Source of the DNA: Cyclobacterium sp.
Lineage (GTDB): Bacteria > Bacteroidota > Bacteroidia > Cytophagales > Cyclobacteriaceae
Reading direction: 5' to 3'
Length of the DNA stretch: 45,610 nt
NCBI RefSeq assembly: GCF_014762705.1
Contig: NZ_JABURL010000061.1
Location: 1-45,610 of the forward strand
Made by a program: the position numbers and the translations under genes. This document shows positions 42,817-45,610 of the stretch, one piece after another (position 1 is the stretch's first letter; every line of letters starts with the position of its first letter). The notes under the pieces were generated by a model. It had not been told where the DNA came from. It ran no database searches and saw nothing but the letters and a program-made list of their open reading frames with translations.

Positions 42817-44067
42817 TTGGATATATTTGAAAAACTGAACACAAATCTGGGTCCTTTGGGAAAGCATTCCGAATTATCGGAAGGTTATTTTATGTTTCCT
42901 AAGCTTGAGGGTGAAATAGCTCCCCGAATGAAGTTTATGGGAAAAGAAGTACTCACCTGGAGCCTGAATAATTATTTGGGGTTGGGAAACCACCCGGAAG
43001 TCAGAAAAGCGGATGAAGAAGCTGCCAAAAAATGGGGTGCGGCCTATCCCATGGGAGCAAGGATGATGTCCGGGAATACCGACCTCCATGAAAAACTGGA
43101 GCATGAACTGGCGGAATTTGTTGGTAAGGAAAAAGCCTACCTGCTCAACTATGGTTATCAGGGCATTATGAGTGTGATAGATTCTCTGATCGACCGAAAG
43201 GACGTAATCGTATATGATGGAGAATGTCATGCCTGTATCATTGATGCACTGAGAATGCATATGGGAAAGCGCTTTGTCTTTCCCCACAATGACATGGAAA
43301 GCTTTGGAAAACAACTTGTTAGAGCGGAAAAACTTACCCGTGTAACAGGGGGTGGAATTCTGGTAATTACCGAGGGTGTATTTGGAATGACCGGAGATAT
43401 GGGTAACTTGAAGGATATTGTTGCCTTTAAGGAAAAATTTCAATTCAGGCTATTGGTAGACGATGCGCATGGTTTTGGCACCATGGGAAAAACCGGTGCA
43501 GGCAGCGGTGAAGAACAGGGTGTACAGGATCAGGTAGATCTATATTTTTCTACTTTTGCCAAATCAATGGCCAGTATTGGCGCATTTATTGCAGGAGATG
43601 CAAAAATAGTGCATTACTTAAAATATAACATGCGTTCTCAAATATTTGCCAAAGCTTTGCCGTTGATTATGGTGGAAGGTGGCTTGAAGCGCCTGGAGAT
43701 GCTCAAAAACAGACCTGAATTCAGGGAAAATCTCTGGAAGATTGTCAATGCATTGCAAAATGGCTTAAAGGAAAAAGGTTTCAGTATTGGAAAAACCAAT
43801 TCACCGGTGACACCTGTAGTATTGAATGGAACGGTAGGAGAGGCGGCAACATTGAGTAAAGACCTTAGAGAAAATTATAATATTTTCTGTTCTGTGGTGA
43901 TTTATCCTGTAATTCCAAAAGGAATGATCATATTGCGATTGATTCCTACAGCAGTACATTCACTGGCAGATGTGGAGGAAACCATTGCTGCATTTGAGGC
44001 AATTAAAGGTAAATTGAGCAGTGGATTTTATAAAACCACAGCACTGGCCACTTCATTTGGCGAATAA
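42817..44067 (+). CDS. Alpha-oxoamine synthase (serine palmitoyltransferase/KBL-like)
   Basis: The 416-aa PLP enzyme is of the aspartate-aminotransferase fold, alpha-oxoamine synthase family. It has the usual NNYLGLGNHPEV entry (residues 51-62), a stacking His (H138 in GECHACIID), DDAHGFGTMG (215-224) and the PLP lysine K249 in YFSTFAKSMAS. The family condenses an acyl-CoA with an amino acid; candidates are serine palmitoyltransferase (Bacteroidota make sphingolipids), glycine C-acetyltransferase, or 8-amino-7-oxononanoate synthase. The substrate cannot be assigned from motifs alone. The start is TTG at 42817, with no ATG nearby. It lies 97 bases before the small Hc1 gene. Confidence 0.88.
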   Translation: MDIFEKLNTNLGPLGKHSELSEGYFMFPKLEGEIAPRMKFMGKEVLTWSLNNYLGLGNHPEVRKADEEAAKKWGAAYPMGARMMSGNTDLHEKLEHELAEFVGKEKAYLLNYGYQGIMSVIDSLIDRKDVIVYDGECHACIIDALRMHMGKRFVFPHNDMESFGKQLVRAEKLTRVTGGGILVITEGVFGMTGDMGNLKDIVAFKEKFQFRLLVDDAHGFGTMGKTGAGSGEEQGVQDQVDLYFSTFAKSMASIGAFIAGDAKIVHYLKYNMRSQIFAKALPLIMVEGGLKRLEMLKNRPEFRENLWKIVNALQNGLKEKGFSIGKTNSPVTPVVLNGTVGEAATLSKDLRENYNIFCSVVIYPVIPKGMIILRLIPTAVHSLADVEETIAAFEAIKGKLSSGFYKTTALATSFGE

Positions 44068-44163
44068 ATGGAGAAAAAGCTACTATAACTGTAGATTTAT
44101 AAACATTTTAACTATATTGAATCAAAAATTAATCTTATCATCAACCTTAATTAACTTTTAATT

Positions 44164-44337
44164 ATGAACAGATTTAGTGAAATCAAAGATCTTATTATGT
44201 CGCTGGAAGCTGATTTTGAAAAATTCTACGACAAGAAGAATCAAGCAGCTGGTACACGGGTAAGGAAAGGAATGCAAGATTTGAAAAATTTGGCACAGGA
44301 TATCCGAAAAGAAGTTCAAGACATCAAGAATACTTAA
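44164..44337 (+). CDS. Histone H1-like protein Hc1, 57 aa
   Basis: This is a short basic/acidic helical protein: MNRFSEIKDLIMSLEADFEK, KKNQAAGTRVRKGMQDLKNL, ending KEVQDIKNT. The AAGTRVRKGMQxLK core is characteristic of the Hc1-type histone-like family found in Bacteroidota and chlamydiae. It probably binds DNA and affects nucleoid compaction. It begins with an ATG after an AT-rich 97-base gap and is followed by a strong terminator. It is too short to be noticed by length-filtered gene finding. Identification is by sequence memory only. Confidence 0.85.
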   Translation: MNRFSEIKDLIMSLEADFEKFYDKKNQAAGTRVRKGMQDLKNLAQDIRKEVQDIKNT

Positions 44338-44350
44338 GATTTAAATAAAA

Positions 44351-44387
44351 AAAGAGGGCTGTTTAAATATAGCCCTCTTTTTTTTTT
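44351..44387. terminator. Bidirectional terminator between Hc1 and dapA
   Basis: AAAGAGGGCT / AGCCCTCTTT form a 10-bp stem around a GTTTAAATAT loop, with a T-run of ten on the plus strand and an A-run on the left. It serves Hc1 on the plus strand and, read the other way, dapA on the minus strand. It overlaps the first base of the dapA stop codon. Confidence 0.9.
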
Positions 44388-45279
44388 ATTCCAGGTGGGG
44401 AGAGTAAAATTGTTTGGTATTGACTTTCTCAGCTGCCGTTTTTATCCTCTGGCTTAAATCAGGGGATGCTTTTAGCAAGGGCAACCTCACATGTTCCTCA
44501 CAAATGCCCAAATGCTTCATCAAACATTTCACACCTACAGGATTACTTTCCTCATACATTAGCGGATTAATTTCCAATAGGCTGAAGGTTCCCTTTTTAG
44601 AGTAGGTAGCATTGCCATGAATAATGGAACCCATTATTTCAGGATAGGCATTGGCCATGACGGAAATTACTCCTTCCGCTCCTATACTGCGCATTAAGGT
44701 GGTGATCATATCATCTCCTGAAATCAACAAAAAGTCATCAGACTTGTCCTTGGCTATGCGCATACACTGTTCCAGATTTCCGCTGGCCTCTTTTACGCCA
44801 ATAATATTCGGATGCTGGGCCAATTTCAGACTGGTTTGGTAAGTCAGGTTTGAAGCGGTTCTTCCGGGAACATTATATAGGATTACCGGAACGGGACAGT
44901 GATCTGCGATTTTGCTGTAATGGGCAATGATTCCCTGCTGACTGGGTTTATTGTAGTAGGGACTTACCGACAATATGGCATCTATGTCCGAGAAATCGAT
45001 TTTTTTCATCTCGTCCAGGACTTTTTGGGTATTGTTTCCACCCAGTCCGTAAACAATTGGCAGTCGCGATCGGTTTACCTTTTTGGTGAATGCAAGTACC
45101 TGCATTTTCTCGGTTTCGGATAGGGTGGCAGATTCTCCGGTGGTACCTTGAACTACCAGGTAATCCACATTTCCGTGAATTACATGCTCAATAACTTTTT
45201 CCAAAGCCGGAAAATCAATAGTTCCGTCTTCAGAAAAAGGCGTTACCAATGCTACACCGGTACCTTTGAATTTTTCCAT
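44386..45279 (-). CDS. dapA: 4-hydroxy-tetrahydrodipicolinate synthase
   Basis: The 297-aa class I aldolase-fold enzyme condenses pyruvate with aspartate semialdehyde at the branch point of lysine and diaminopimelate synthesis. The catalytic set is visible: T46-T47 in VVQGTTGESATL, Y135 and R140 in ILYNVPGRTASN, and the Schiff-base lysine K163 in IIGVKEASGNLEQC. Length is normal. It is 4 bases downstream of the DUF6913-like gene on the minus strand, a pairing seen in other Bacteroidota, so the two are likely one operon. Confidence 0.96.
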   Translation of the reverse strand: MEKFKGTGVALVTPFSEDGTIDFPALEKVIEHVIHGNVDYLVVQGTTGESATLSETEKMQVLAFTKKVNRSRLPIVYGLGGNNTQKVLDEMKKIDFSDIDAILSVSPYYNKPSQQGIIAHYSKIADHCPVPVILYNVPGRTASNLTYQTSLKLAQHPNIIGVKEASGNLEQCMRIAKDKSDDFLLISGDDMITTLMRSIGAEGVISVMANAYPEIMGSIIHGNATYSKKGTFSLLEINPLMYEESNPVGVKCLMKHLGICEEHVRLPLLKASPDLSQRIKTAAEKVNTKQFYSPHLE

Positions 45280-45283
45280 TGTA

Positions 45284-45610
45284 TTAATTGATCTGCTTTA
45301 AATATTTTATCAATAGTGCCGTACCTGATTGGATATCTTTTTCTTCCTTGTTTAACATCAGGTCCAAATAGGGCTTTAACTCATCACTGAAAAACCCCAT
45401 GCTATAAGACGCAGACTGTAACTGTAGCAGATAGAGGGTGAAGTAATTCAGTTTCTCAGAAGTAAAAATAATCAAATCTGGTTTAAGGGAAAGTAATTGA
45501 TTTAGTTTTTCTCCTGGTTTACCAAATAAAGTAAAATCTTTATAGGAAAATGCCTGTTCATCTACAGAATTTTCATCATAATAATTCCCCAATACCTTTA
45601 TATCTTTATT
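45284..45610 (-). CDS. DUF6913-like protein, truncated by the window edge
   Basis: Only the C-terminal ~108 residues are in the window; the frame is open through position 45610, so the start lies outside. The visible part, NKDIKVLGNYYDENSVDEQA, SYKDFTLFGKPGEKLNQLL, KPDLIIFTSEKLNYFTLYLL, and a closing DLMLNKEEKDIQSGTALLIKY, fits the DUF6913 family placed next to dapA in many Bacteroidota. The internal TTG at 45592 is not thought to be its start. Function is unknown. It ends 4 bases before dapA begins. Confidence 0.75.
   Translation of the reverse strand, partial: NKDIKVLGNYYDENSVDEQAFSYKDFTLFGKPGEKLNQLLSLKPDLIIFTSEKLNYFTLYLLQLQSASYSMGFFSDELKPYLDLMLNKEEKDIQSGTALLIKYLKQIN

Noticed and set aside
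42874-43443. 189-codon minus-strand frame inside the oxoamine synthase gene
   Set aside because: It is fully antisense to a clear PLP enzyme with all active-site motifs; a shadow frame.

Overview
The window reads as a chromosomal segment of a Bacteroidota bacterium, most likely Cytophagales. The signs are poor Shine-Dalgarno sequences, families typical of that phylum (DUF4136 lipoprotein, zinc-metalloprotease of the DUF5117/DUF4953 type, a DUF6913-like protein beside dapA, a Hc1 histone-like protein, a CPPED1-like phosphatase), and dense families of intergenic palindromic repeats. The taxonomic call is an inference from gene content, not from a marker gene. No rRNA, tRNA or CRISPR array was recognised.

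Layout. Positions 1-4670 hold repeat-rich DNA, an unknown secreted 697-aa protein and a calcineurin-like phosphoesterase. Positions 4675-13142 form a visibly AT-rich defence-type island. It has a sacsin-like GHKL ATPase with a C-terminal DUF3883/PD-(D/E)xK-like nuclease, a tiny XRE-type regulator with a damaged or non-AUG start, and a two-gene restriction-modification locus. In that locus the AdoMet-binding half of the methyltransferase is one protein, and the NPPY catalytic half is fused to a GIY-YIG nuclease and an SF2 helicase. Positions 13143-22560 are a loose region of small accessory genes (SHOCT-like membrane protein, TlpA-like lipoprotein, cupins, BASS transporter, MDR oxidoreductase, a decayed cyclase) separated by many copies of a palindromic repeat family centred on TTGGCTAAAGCC.

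Positions 22568-28912 are the highlight: a compact, co-directional RiPP cluster of the thiazole/oxazole-modified microcin (TOMM/LAP) type. The order is a Cys-rich precursor peptide (core with 8 Cys and 3 Thr), a terminator-like hairpin, an E1-like cyclodehydratase partner with two CxxC pairs, a YcaO cyclodehydratase ending in a PxPxP-type tail, a SagB-type FMN dehydrogenase, a 746-aa TPR protein of unknown function, and a small papain-like cysteine protease. The stop codon of the protease lies inside a copy of the dispersed repeat. No exporter or immunity gene is visible. The predicted logic is that the precursor is cyclodehydrated at Cys/Thr by the C+YcaO pair, oxidised by SagB, and cleaved by the protease. 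The 746-aa protein is the undescribed partner.

Positions 29293-45610 are ordinary chromosome, mostly on the minus strand. They hold an acetolactate-synthase-like TPP enzyme with an aldehyde dehydrogenase (4-nt overlap), a large zinc metalloprotease, a Tat-exported FAD oxidoreductase whose D-amino-acid-oxidase motifs are in circularly permuted order, the pxpABC 5-oxoprolinase operon, a DUF4136 lipoprotein, Maf, a biotin carboxylase, an alpha-oxoamine synthase, a Hc1 histone-like protein, dapA and a truncated DUF6913-like gene at the window edge.
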